Origin: a bacterium
GTDB taxonomy: Bacteria > Auribacterota > UBA3054 > JAPLST01
NCBI GenBank assembly: GCA_026417575.1
Contig: JAOACZ010000199.1
Span: 1-58,411, forward strand
DNA length: 58,411 nt
Direction of reading: 5' to 3'
The translations under genes were made by a program, and so were the position numbers. This document shows, in pieces, positions 22,701 to 31,457 of the stretch. Under the pieces are notes generated by a model, which saw nothing but the letters and a program-made list of their open reading frames with translations, was not told where the DNA came from and ran no database searches. Each line of letters starts with the position of its first letter. Position 1 is the stretch's first letter.

Positions 22701-23757
22701 CGCTGAGGAAGAAGGTGCGCACCTCAAAGGCTGGCGCCCCGCCTTCGGTGAAAATACTATTGCCGATACACGCGGCATCACTGATTATCGCGCTGTCTGG
22801 CCGGTTAACGTGTGGTCTAATCAGCTAATCCATATGCTCAGCGGTTCACGGCGTGGCGAGACTTTCGCTATCCAGGGTAACAGCCAGAATCGCCTTCGCG
22901 TCGTCGGCCGCTCGGTCCCCAGTCGCCAAACCTTCTACGCCGCAGCAGGTGATCGTTACTCGCTCGGCCCAGGCTACGCCTCATCTTTCTACTACACGCG
23001 CAGCGAAACCGATTCCGGCGAGTGGGAATGGAAAAATAAACGAATTCCTAAGGCTACCTACCGCTTGTTCATCTGCGGCTTGAACGATTCAATCCGTACT
23101 ACAGAGTTCTTGGAAGAGAATTACAATCCCCGCCTGGATATTCGCGTCTACGACTTTGAAAAAGGTGCATACGATCTGATCGCGCGCGGACGCCAGTACG
23201 ATAAGAACGACACAATTGACGTAGGTGTGATCGGACCGCGCCATATCTCTCCAAGTGGCGGATTGCGGTTGCGCCTTGATGCGAGCGGGCTTAAGCACCA
23301 GTATTGCCACGGATTCGCGTGGTTCGATTACCTTTACCTCGCGCCCGTTCCAGTCCAGGGATTGGTGAACGTGAATACCGCCTCGCCACGTATCCTCATG
23401 GCGCTCAATGGTGTAGATGCTACCCTCGCGGAAGCTATTTACAAAGGATTGAACAGTGCCGGTCAGGCTGTCCTTAAGCCGTACCGCTCGGTCGGCGACC
23501 TCCTGGCGGTCCGCGGGATGACTATTGATCGCTTGACTGGGTTGGCGAATCTCGTCACTGTGCGCAGCGACCAGTACTGCGTAAACGTCGTGGCACAACT
23601 TATTTCCGACAAGAATCGCGACGGAACCTTCGATGAACGCGCAGGCGACCGCATCGAGGCCACCGCGCATGTGCGCGCCATCCTCGACCGCAGCCCACTC
23701 CAGTCACCTGATGTGCATGAACACACTATCAAAGAACTATCTGTAACCCGAGAATAG
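19714..23757 (+). CDS. Giant GspK-like (type II secretion minor pseudopilin) protein with an internal lamin-tail-like domain
   Basis: Prepilin-like N-terminus STDRG|VALVAVLSVLTVLAVLAMTFAVY; GspK-like C-terminal region GLVNVNTASPRILMALNGVDATLAEAIYKGL...VGDLLAVRGMT; LTD-like IIELMNISDRPVSLRGWSLV; D/N-rich GLDNNANGLIDELDEG. Confidence 0.75.
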   Translation: MDTSHVMANPASVLAPPRSVRLSTDRGVALVAVLSVLTVLAVLAMTFAVYTSIEQATARTAASSHDVRALVDAGLAHAKALLWIDAVLGDPRYDAYSDLWRTTFDGTLANRPPDVNLSGLNRPGLRGAGGDAIWLPVRNERGTLVGRYAVLVEDESAKINLNMASLLPPQRANEGLSPYEILLGDGGVRGLPLPTPALANVMRFRYGPNGVPGARGDDNVNNATLMSDGLDNNANGLIDELDEGVDELEEYNAARPYGDDRAFFSLREVWSVAAPNAPLSHAHVAALRASATLHSTDNSLRWDPSTRSWRPRDNLNVISARDIHRTLAHANQQFSFEGNQRQMRRLAATAADYRDENAVLSTVASEYGIEAVCFNEVLANEGSRLMLPYRINEVYGDRRVFTLAYFYSFYNYRNTSPVTSDNPALREKFDRTTAFGIDFSSVRYTPSGISLELGRSPLESGGYRNWFEQFKQLLRARGRKFIEQDRVIWPENLWKNSYLCVYRSPTPGALPAKVFKIERSTDRILYINATQLAADDYINFTSRYYYAQIRSWIHDRAYYAEHPQVSTWTVVPFLQPNTYYRVYIQETNLQVPDDDAAYSQHLSEKMDVDGRLGQYSEQNIHRLRYRYKDGEAIRADRQGCIDLYLTSSRECSPRRRNRFNAAYCVRPDIIELMNISDRPVSLRGWSLVANTGALAYELGTIDHAVQYSRQDTGRKVELNPTIQPNEYFYLCNNLDIFDRDFGGTRDGLWGTSADEQMPAYEINDDRWGVRFKIKSLREVSAADGWTTYVTCENENWRKDQFKDEIAEFQSARRDPRGVARSPDGIRYSIDENTRNTLVFKNLKLQEYSFVEPGDFVMIVGLPRIGGFVSLTLKNQYEQIAARVIEYGNPSSDLQRDPRRWLGWSAEKPDPTREEWVLCRTPTFGGTVRRARNATALLRDEAIVSVKNGQYASPGELARVRRIATWQQERRDARDIAASKLVQAAVEFFDTRGIRLDAEEEGAHLKGWRPAFGENTIADTRGITDYRAVWPVNVWSNQLIHMLSGSRRGETFAIQGNSQNRLRVVGRSVPSRQTFYAAAGDRYSLGPGYASSFYYTRSETDSGEWEWKNKRIPKATYRLFICGLNDSIRTTEFLEENYNPRLDIRVYDFEKGAYDLIARGRQYDKNDTIDVGVIGPRHISPSGGLRLRLDASGLKHQYCHGFAWFDYLYLAPVPVQGLVNVNTASPRILMALNGVDATLAEAIYKGLNSAGQAVLKPYRSVGDLLAVRGMTIDRLTGLANLVTVRSDQYCVNVVAQLISDKNRDGTFDERAGDRIEATAHVRAILDRSPLQSPDVHEHTIKELSVTRE

Positions 23758-23764
23758 GAGTCGT

Positions 23765-25984
23765 ATGAAACAACCCAGTTTGATTTGTTTTGTGATTCTT
23801 GCCGTGAGCGCGATCATGCCAGCCCACGCACTCACCGTCGTCGAGGCGCGTGCATTGCCACCAAATACGCTGGTGGAAGTTGGCCCTGTCACAGTTACCA
23901 CCACGAATGACCTGACCGCCAGTGGCTACGCATTCACTGCCCAAGACGACACGGGAGGTATTCAGTTTTACTGGTCAAGTGCACAGCTCCCTCAAGCGAG
24001 CTCTTTCATTCAAAATAATGGCATCGTGCCCGGGAGCAGTATCACTGTGCGTGGGTCTAACGCTTGGTTCTCTGGCCTGTACCAATTGGTGAACCTGGCC
24101 TTCGTCACCAATCATGGCTTTGCAGGCGTGCCAGCTCCCACGCCGATCGCCTGGGCGAATTTGCAGCGCATCCCGCATTACACAAATTTTCTCAATTTGT
24201 ACATCATCGTCAGTAACGCCCGTTTTCGGACGTCCGGTACGTTCCAAAATGCTGTCAATTACACGATCACCAACCTAGCCGAAAACCTTGGTGCCTTCGT
24301 CCGCATTCAAGATGCCGCCGACCCCTTGGTGGGAACTCCTATTCCAAATGGCAACGTAACGATTGTTGGTATCTATGCGCACCACGCCTCGGTCGGCCCT
24401 CAGATTTTTCCTCTGCAAATTATCCCAGATATCGTCCCGGATAATCCCAATATTAATCTGGTGACCAACTTTGGCTTTGGCATTGTGCACCCCGGCCAGA
24501 CACGCACACTGAGCTTCCGTATCCAGAACAACGCCGCGCCGTCGAATCTAACCGTCTCATCTTTCGCGCCTGTCAGCGGGCAGACCAATCACTTCGTGCT
24601 TGACCTGCCACCGCTGCCGCTAGTCCTTCTACCCATGAGTAGTGCCTACATCAATGTGACCTACCTTGGCGGCGCTGCCAGCAACGTGCATCAGGCACTC
24701 TACCAGATCCTGTGCAATGATCCCTCGGATCCGACAAATCACATCACTTTCTGGGGTGGCGTCGCCTCCAACACACACTTGGCAGTGTGGATCAACGAGG
24801 TAGACTACGACACTCCTGGCTCAGCGGTAAACGAATTAAACGAGTTTGTTGAACTGTGTGGGCCAGCAGGATTGAACCTGAACGGTTGGAAGCTGGAATT
24901 CTGGTATTCCCCCGCGCCTGGCACGTTCTCCAACTACGCCACACACGTAATCGGCAGCACGAGCACGAACACTGTTTTGCCCAATGACACGAATGGGTTC
25001 GGGTACTATGTTCTAGCCTCATACGACACCCAACCAGATTTCCCTAACATCGATGAATTCGCTAACTTCAGCGAATTCCGCAACGACACCCCGAACGCCA
25101 TCCGCCTGGTCAATCCCGCCGGGGAGCCGGTGCATTTCTTGGAGTGTGAAACCTATTATGCCAATGCTTACCCGTGCGGTTGGCCAGACGACGTCACCTC
25201 GTGGCGCGATTCCAACGACCCTGAGAAATCCCTGTCCTTGATCTGCACCGGATTCGATCGCACTGCGCTCGTGTGGGGCGTGATCGGCTTCACCCCCGGC
25301 ACTCCGAACATTCCGACAACTAATCTGCCTCCCCCAGGCGTCGCTGCCCAGCTACGTGAAGACACCTACGTCCAGCTCTATCTTTCTAATCGCTACCAAG
25401 GAGGCATTGCCTACTTGAATGTAGAAGCCGATTCCTATGGCCAATACGCCGCACGAATATGGCTGAAATTTAATACCAGCAATGTGGTGGCCCATTATAA
25501 CAGCCAGTTTGGCCCGGGCCTGTGGGACGTTGACAGTGCCACGTTACGGCTTTCGGAGTACACCATTTCATGGTCACAAGCCGGGTTGATGAAAGTCTAT
25601 TATCAGCCGAATAATTCGTGGTGGGAAGGACCGACCTCGCCGCCAGCAGGTGACGTGACTGGTAGCGAATTGTGCTGGAATAACGAGCATCTCTACACCA
25701 ACGACGCCGTGCTCGTGGGAACGTACAAAAGCAAGGGAGGAAACTCCGAGAATCGGTGCAGCTTGAACGTGTCCGTACCGCCACTTGCGACGGCGTGCTA
25801 TCATGGAGCGGTAATCTCGTTCCGCATTTATGCGGAAGATGGAGCTGCTACCTATCGGTCCCAAAACTACACCAACGATGTGACCGCCCTGCCAATGTTG
25901 TTTATTTATGCCGTGCCGGAGCCTTTGGCCGGCGTCATCCTTCTTATGCTGGGCGCGCTTGCGCGCTGGCGCCACAAATTATGA
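23765..25984 (+). CDS. Secreted OB-fold-like / lamin-tail / DNRLRE-like protein with PEP-CTERM
   Basis: Signal peptide; OB-like TLVEVGPVTVTTTNDLTASGYAFTAQDDTGGIQFYW; LTD-like ELNEFVELCGPAGLNLNGWKLEFW; EDTYVQLYLSNRYQGGIAYLNVEADSYGQYAARIWLKFN; C-terminus VPEPLAGVILLMLGALARWRHKL. Confidence 0.75.
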   Translation: MKQPSLICFVILAVSAIMPAHALTVVEARALPPNTLVEVGPVTVTTTNDLTASGYAFTAQDDTGGIQFYWSSAQLPQASSFIQNNGIVPGSSITVRGSNAWFSGLYQLVNLAFVTNHGFAGVPAPTPIAWANLQRIPHYTNFLNLYIIVSNARFRTSGTFQNAVNYTITNLAENLGAFVRIQDAADPLVGTPIPNGNVTIVGIYAHHASVGPQIFPLQIIPDIVPDNPNINLVTNFGFGIVHPGQTRTLSFRIQNNAAPSNLTVSSFAPVSGQTNHFVLDLPPLPLVLLPMSSAYINVTYLGGAASNVHQALYQILCNDPSDPTNHITFWGGVASNTHLAVWINEVDYDTPGSAVNELNEFVELCGPAGLNLNGWKLEFWYSPAPGTFSNYATHVIGSTSTNTVLPNDTNGFGYYVLASYDTQPDFPNIDEFANFSEFRNDTPNAIRLVNPAGEPVHFLECETYYANAYPCGWPDDVTSWRDSNDPEKSLSLICTGFDRTALVWGVIGFTPGTPNIPTTNLPPPGVAAQLREDTYVQLYLSNRYQGGIAYLNVEADSYGQYAARIWLKFNTSNVVAHYNSQFGPGLWDVDSATLRLSEYTISWSQAGLMKVYYQPNNSWWEGPTSPPAGDVTGSELCWNNEHLYTNDAVLVGTYKSKGGNSENRCSLNVSVPPLATACYHGAVISFRIYAEDGAATYRSQNYTNDVTALPMLFIYAVPEPLAGVILLMLGALARWRHKL

Positions 25985-27576
25985 TGTTTCTTCGCTTCAC
26001 TTGCCCATCGGCGTTGTGCGTGCTCGTGTTCGCCTGTGCCGTTCCCTCTACGCAGGCTGTCACGAACCTTTCCGTGGTAACGTGGAACACGCGCAAGGCT
26101 CTGGCCGATACGGGCTCGTCGGCCTTTCACGCGGCCGGACGTATCCTGCGTTACCTCGCTGCCGACATCTACGCCTTGCAGGAAACTCCCCCTTCAAGTA
26201 GCTCAATTAGCAACCTCGTCCGGTTCCGTGACAGCTACCTAACCAACTACTACGTGGTGCGATCTGGAAACAACGATAACTACAATCGGCAGGCGGTCAT
26301 AAGCCGCTATCCCATCCGCGATTTTCGCGATGCGGTCGTGAATACCTGGACGAACAGCGGTGATGTCGTCACAGATTACACGAATAAATTCACCCGCGAA
26401 CTCTTTTACGCGGAGATTGATATTCCGGGTGCGGATCCCGTGCGGGTCTACACGGTTCACCTGAAGGCGACAACCAGTGATACAGAGGATCTCTTGCTCG
26501 CCCACCTGCGCCGCGAAGCGGAAGCTCGCCAAGTCGTCTGGCACCTCGACGGCCGCTGGTCCAACGGGCCTGCACAGCAGATCGTGCTCTGCGGTGATAT
26601 GAATACGGATATCAAGATACCAGCTCACGGTATGGCCGTGCATGTGCTGACCAACTGTGCCGTGGCCCTGCGCCTGACAGAGGCACCCGTGAATCCGCTC
26701 ACGTTGAGTGATGGGACTTATTCTAACGGCATGCTCCGCTTTGATTATCAACTTCCTTCGCCGCGCCTTACCGATGTTGCTCGCAGCGTCTTTCGCACCG
26801 ACGTCGGCACGCCACCACCAGGGCTGAATCCCGCCGATTCGGTCATTGCCAGCGATCATTTGCCGGTGTGGTATCGGTACACTCTTCCCGCGCCTCACGT
26901 GACTGCACGCGAACGAATTATCATCACTGAAGCAAATCTGTGGTGTAATAACAATTCAAACGAGTATATCGAACTTTACAACGCTGGTACCGTGCCATGT
27001 GATCTCCGTGATTGGCTCATCACCGATCTCGATTCCAGCACCGTGATTGCCACGACGACAGCTGTGGTGTATCCTGGGCATTTTGTTCTTATCCAGGTGG
27101 GTTCCCCGGCGGCGTCGGGCACGAGCTCAGCGGGCACAGGTGTCCTGCGCCTTTATGTACCCGCTTTGAGTTTTACTGGCACAGACGATCAGCTTGCTCT
27201 GCTGAACACGAACAATATCTACGTGGATTGCGTACTGTGGAACAACAATGATGCTTCTCTAGCAGCAGGTGAGGTGTCGGATTTTAACACCCTTTGCGAA
27301 TACATGTGGCGCGCCGGTGCTATCACCAACGTGGCGCAGTACAACACTACCACTGTGCGCCAAAGCGGCTCCCAATCCACTTTCGGTCAGTCACTCTATC
27401 GCCTGCCCGCCTATGACGTATATCCGGACAGCGATACAACTAATGACTGGCTAGTTACGTCGGGCACGCAGGGCACCCCGGGAGATCACAACCCTGGCTT
27501 TGTCCCAGAACCAGTGCTCAGCGTGGTCGCCTTTTTGCTTGTTCCTGCTGTGCGTCGCACAGGGATTGCCCGTTGA
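25981..27576 (+). CDS. Secreted endonuclease/exonuclease/phosphatase (EEP) protein with C-terminal lamin-tail domain and PEP-CTERM
   Basis: EEP motifs WNTRK, LQE, VHLKA, GDMNTD, ASDHLP; LTD IIITEANLWCNNNSNEYIELYNAGTVPCDLRDWLITD; FVPEPVLSVVAFLLVPAVRRTGIAR; ATGA overlap with the upstream stop; start refined from 25756. Confidence 0.85.
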   Translation: MMFLRFTCPSALCVLVFACAVPSTQAVTNLSVVTWNTRKALADTGSSAFHAAGRILRYLAADIYALQETPPSSSSISNLVRFRDSYLTNYYVVRSGNNDNYNRQAVISRYPIRDFRDAVVNTWTNSGDVVTDYTNKFTRELFYAEIDIPGADPVRVYTVHLKATTSDTEDLLLAHLRREAEARQVVWHLDGRWSNGPAQQIVLCGDMNTDIKIPAHGMAVHVLTNCAVALRLTEAPVNPLTLSDGTYSNGMLRFDYQLPSPRLTDVARSVFRTDVGTPPPGLNPADSVIASDHLPVWYRYTLPAPHVTARERIIITEANLWCNNNSNEYIELYNAGTVPCDLRDWLITDLDSSTVIATTTAVVYPGHFVLIQVGSPAASGTSSAGTGVLRLYVPALSFTGTDDQLALLNTNNIYVDCVLWNNNDASLAAGEVSDFNTLCEYMWRAGAITNVAQYNTTTVRQSGSQSTFGQSLYRLPAYDVYPDSDTTNDWLVTSGTQGTPGDHNPGFVPEPVLSVVAFLLVPAVRRTGIAR

Positions 27577-28532
27577 AATCCTCTCTTGCTATCTTCCGCT
27601 GCGGATTCTTACTGCTCGCTGTCGTCATAGTCTCACGGGCGGCATGGGCGGCCCCCCTCGCGACGCTGCGCATCGCTACCTACAACGTAGCTAACATGTT
27701 CGATCGCTACGACGACCCGTACACAGAGGATTCCGTTCCAGCGCGCGGCACCTCGCCCAAATCGGCCCGTGCCCTGTATGCACTCGCACGCGTGATTAAA
27801 GCCGTCAATGCCGACGTGCTGTTGCTCCAAGAAGTGGAGAATCGGAACTTTTTGGCCGAATTCAACGCAGCTTACCTCGACGGCTTAAACTACAAGTATG
27901 TTGTTTTGCTCGAAGGAAACAACAGCCACATCGGCGATCGCGGCATTGATGTTGCACTGCTCAGCCGCGTACCAGTATATTCCGCAACAACCTACCAATA
28001 CCAACAGCACCCCTTGCCAAATGGCACCAGTGTGCGTTTCAGTCGCGACCTGCTCCACGTGCGCATCCGCCCAGAAGGATTTCCCGAATTGCATGTGTTC
28101 ACGCTCCATGCGCCTTCCCGATTAGGCGGCGAAGCAGCCGCGGTACGGCGCATCACGGAAGCCACATTGGCTGCGAAGATTTTACGCGAAATCTTCGCCG
28201 ATAACACCAACGCATGGATTCTCGTCGGTGGCGATTTTAACGATGACGAAACGAGCGCCTCGCTGGCTGTTTTTACCAGCATTCCCGGCGTTCCTTTGCG
28301 CCGCGTCCCCGCCGTAGACGCACGCGGTGGAACGGCAACTTGGATCAGCCCCAGTTCTGGCTTTGAGCCTGCGACCTTGGACCACCTGCTGCTCAGCCCG
28401 GCAGCAGCCCGCTACCTCGTGCAAAAACACGCCGTCATTTGGAACGCTGATCCACGCCTGGCGGAAGAGGCGTCCGACCATCGCCCCGTCTATCTCGACC
28501 TGCGTCGTCCCACGCGCGTGCTTGCAAAGTGA
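27573..28532 (+). CDS. Secreted EEP-family nuclease/phosphatase
   Basis: Signal peptide; IATYNVANMFD, LLQEVEN, TLHAPSR, GGDFNDDE, ASDHRPVYLD; TTG start overlaps upstream TGA. Confidence 0.85.
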   Translation: MKSSLAIFRCGFLLLAVVIVSRAAWAAPLATLRIATYNVANMFDRYDDPYTEDSVPARGTSPKSARALYALARVIKAVNADVLLLQEVENRNFLAEFNAAYLDGLNYKYVVLLEGNNSHIGDRGIDVALLSRVPVYSATTYQYQQHPLPNGTSVRFSRDLLHVRIRPEGFPELHVFTLHAPSRLGGEAAAVRRITEATLAAKILREIFADNTNAWILVGGDFNDDETSASLAVFTSIPGVPLRRVPAVDARGGTATWISPSSGFEPATLDHLLLSPAAARYLVQKHAVIWNADPRLAEEASDHRPVYLDLRRPTRVLAK

Positions 28533-28551
28533 TGCCCGTCAACAGTATAAT
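28522..28551 (+). promoter_or_regulatory. Internal promoter TTGCAA-N18-TATAAT
   Basis: Hexamers at 28522-28527 and 28546-28551, upstream of ATG 28585. Confidence 0.45.
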
Positions 28552-28584
28552 AGTGCGCACGTTAATCCTCACGGGATACCAGCC

Positions 28585-30120
28585 ATGAACGACCTCTCAC
28601 AGCCCACTGCACAAGGGACGGTTTGCCCCAGTTGTCATCGGTTCGTCGGTGCGTATGACCGCTGTCCCTTCTGCGGTACGGGTATTCCCAAGCGCATCCC
28701 TTTGCGTGTTGTACGGTCCCTGTCACTACTGGTGGCCATCGCAGGTCTTGTCTGCCTTCATCTGATGGCCATGTATCGCGACGTACCTACCGTCTCAATT
28801 GGCGCAATTTCACCAGCGATGAATTTTGGCTACAAGCGCGTGATTGCCCGTGTCAGCCAGCCATTGCGTTATTACCGAGACGGCGACAAAATCACCGGTT
28901 GTAGTTTTTTACTCGAGGATGACACAGGTGAGCTGCGCGTGCGTGCCTTTCGCCCGGTGGCAGAAGCCTTATACCACCGAGGGTTCACCCTGCGTAAGGG
29001 TGACCGTGTCAGCGTCACCGGGACGCTCCAAGTCTTGGAGGATACGCCACGTATGCTGCTACAATCGCCTGATCAACTAGAGATACTGGAACCCGCGGAG
29101 GTTCTCGATCTGGCATTAAGCGAGCTCGGGGGAACGCCAGAGAGTAGGCCCGTGCGTGTGAAAGCCGCTGTTGAACAAATTGTTCCACCGCGCTCCGAAC
29201 GTGCACCCTATCGCATTGTGTTGCGCGACGGCACTGGCACGGCTAATTTAGTCGTCTGGCCTCCTCAATTTTCCGAGATTCCGGAAGAGCACCGCCCTCT
29301 CCCGGGCAGCATTGTCGAAGTGCGCGCCACAGTCTCCACCTATCGAGGGGCCCCGCAACTCCAGCTCGATGACCCACGCGACTTTGTTCGTTTGGCCCTG
29401 GCTTCCGCTTCGGACGTGTCTGAGGTAGGCACGGCTCCCCCACTGACTCCCCTCGCGGACATTACCAGTGCCGACATCGGTCGGACTCTCCAAATCTCCG
29501 CCACTATCACTGACGTGCGCACGCCGGCGCCCGGTTCGCGTGCGCCATACATGGTCACCCTTCAAGATGGCAGTGCGCGTCACACACTCGTGTTCTGGAA
29601 AGATACCTATGACAAGTTAGCCAACCCCTCTGCATTAGTCCCTGGCAGCCGCGTTAATGCTCAAGTACAAGTGGGCGAGTTCCGCGGGCGCGTGCAATTG
29701 CAACTGCGCGACGCAAGTAAACTCTCACTTACCCCTGAAGTAGGCACACCCCCTGCTGCGCAACCTCCCAATCCAGCACAAGATTCAGCAAGTCGCCCGC
29801 AGCAGGCGTCACCCGCTCCGCCTGCCTCGCTCGACGCCGGTGCGCTCACGACGGCTTCGCTGGGCCAGCGGCTCACGATCCAGGGCCGCGTTGTTAGCTT
29901 CGCTGCCCCTACCTCCCCGCGTTCGCCCTATCGCCTCACGCTCCGTGGCGAAATGGGTGATGCTACGGTCGTCATTTGGGCACCTACGTGGCAGCAAATT
30001 CCTCCCAGCCAGCAACCTACGACCGGCATGCTGTTGCGCGTCTCAGGCGAGGTGGCAGAGTTCAAACAACAAAAAGAGTTGCGTGTCCGCCACGCCGCCG
30101 ACCTCCAGGAGGTCCGTTGA
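28585..30120 (+). CDS. Membrane-anchored zinc-ribbon protein with multiple OB-fold-like domains
   Basis: CPSCHRFVGAYDRCPFCG zinc ribbon, one TM segment, then at least three OB-like repeats (YRIVLRDGTGTANLVVWPPQF, YMVTLQDGSARHTLVFWKDTY, YRLTLRGEMGDATVVIWAPTW); start refined from 28327. Confidence 0.75.
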   Translation: MNDLSQPTAQGTVCPSCHRFVGAYDRCPFCGTGIPKRIPLRVVRSLSLLVAIAGLVCLHLMAMYRDVPTVSIGAISPAMNFGYKRVIARVSQPLRYYRDGDKITGCSFLLEDDTGELRVRAFRPVAEALYHRGFTLRKGDRVSVTGTLQVLEDTPRMLLQSPDQLEILEPAEVLDLALSELGGTPESRPVRVKAAVEQIVPPRSERAPYRIVLRDGTGTANLVVWPPQFSEIPEEHRPLPGSIVEVRATVSTYRGAPQLQLDDPRDFVRLALASASDVSEVGTAPPLTPLADITSADIGRTLQISATITDVRTPAPGSRAPYMVTLQDGSARHTLVFWKDTYDKLANPSALVPGSRVNAQVQVGEFRGRVQLQLRDASKLSLTPEVGTPPAAQPPNPAQDSASRPQQASPAPPASLDAGALTTASLGQRLTIQGRVVSFAAPTSPRSPYRLTLRGEMGDATVVIWAPTWQQIPPSQQPTTGMLLRVSGEVAEFKQQKELRVRHAADLQEVR

Positions 30121-30121
30121 G

Positions 30122-31456
30122 GTGAGCCCGGTCATCCTCAAAGTCGCTCTTTCCGCAATTGCCGGCACACTGGCTTCTACGCTGGTTGGCTGCCTTCCTG
30201 CGCTGCACGTCTACAACGTTGCCATGCTCATGATCGTGTTTCACGAGCATGTCGCTCAGTCAGCCTGGGGGAGTGATCAATTTATCCTGATGCCGTTCTT
30301 GATGGGTTTGATCGTCGGCTGGGCTGTCCTCAACACCGTCCCCGCTGTGTTTCTCGGCGCGCCTGACGAAAGTGCGATGCTGATGGTCTTCCCAACCCAA
30401 AAGTACTTGATGCAGGGGCGTGGATACGAGGCCACAATGTTGTCCGGCCTTGGGGCACTAGGAGGTGCGATGGGCTTGCTGCTCGTGGCTCCGTTGTTGC
30501 CCACCCTTCTCCCCATCGCGCGGAACGTGCTCTCACCACACTTGTTCTGGCTTTTGGCGTTGATCATCGCCTACATGGTCATGTCCGAATTCCCGCGTGG
30601 GGGCGACCGTGGCCCTACGCCCTTGGCACGCTTTTGGGATGCATGGAAGTCCTTGCTGGCCGGCATCCTTACCCTCGTGCTCGCCGGTTGGCTCGGCTTT
30701 CTGCTCATGCGCCGCGCACCCATCGGCGTCACGTTTGAATTTTCCAAAATCATGCCCGCATTTGTCGGCCTCTTCGGCATTCCTTGGGTCTTGCAAAATA
30801 TTGCCTCGGGGACGGAAGTACCGCCGCAATACGTGCCACGCTCTGCAGACGCAACACCTTTTATTGCCTTTCGCGGGATAAGTGCGGGGTTTCTTGGTGG
30901 CTTCTTTGCCGCTTTCTTTCCCATTGTAACGGGCGGCATCGGTGGTCTCCTCGCCGGCCACGCCACTGCTCAGAATGACGAGCGCGCTTTCATAATCTCG
31001 CAAGGCGCCTCAAAATTTGTCTATTACGTAGGTGCTTTCTTGCTGTTCTTTGTGCCTGCCGCGAATTTGGCCCGTGGCGGCCTCGGCCATCTCGTGCGCA
31101 CGATGTACATTCCACGCACAATGGGCGAGTATTTGATGATTCTCGGCGCCATGGCACTCTCTAGCGGGCTGGCCTTTCTCCTTCTGGGAGTAATGGCACG
31201 GCTTATTATTTGGCTGATCCAACGGATCAACTACCGCTACCTCTCGTGGCTGACGCTTTTTATTATGCTTGGCTTAGTCTTCGCTATGACCGGTTGGGGC
31301 GGCCTGTTCATCACAGTGGTCAGTACAGCCATTGGACTTATACCAGTCGTGTTTCATGCGCGGCGAAGTCATTGTATGGGCGTACTCCTCTTACCAGTAA
31401 CGATCGAAATGGCTGGCTACGGCCCACAGCTGGCGCGCTTGATGGGTCTCACGTAA
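30122..31456 (+). CDS. TctA-like (COG1784-type) integral membrane protein
   Basis: Polytopic; LASTLVGCLPALHVYNVAML and GGIGGLLAGHATAQNDERAFIISQGASKFVYYVGAFLLFF TctA-like motifs; GTG start 1 nt after the upstream stop; start refined from 29840. Confidence 0.65.
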   Translation: MSPVILKVALSAIAGTLASTLVGCLPALHVYNVAMLMIVFHEHVAQSAWGSDQFILMPFLMGLIVGWAVLNTVPAVFLGAPDESAMLMVFPTQKYLMQGRGYEATMLSGLGALGGAMGLLLVAPLLPTLLPIARNVLSPHLFWLLALIIAYMVMSEFPRGGDRGPTPLARFWDAWKSLLAGILTLVLAGWLGFLLMRRAPIGVTFEFSKIMPAFVGLFGIPWVLQNIASGTEVPPQYVPRSADATPFIAFRGISAGFLGGFFAAFFPIVTGGIGGLLAGHATAQNDERAFIISQGASKFVYYVGAFLLFFVPAANLARGGLGHLVRTMYIPRTMGEYLMILGAMALSSGLAFLLLGVMARLIIWLIQRINYRYLSWLTLFIMLGLVFAMTGWGGLFITVVSTAIGLIPVVFHARRSHCMGVLLLPVTIEMAGYGPQLARLMGLT

Positions 31457-31457
31457 C

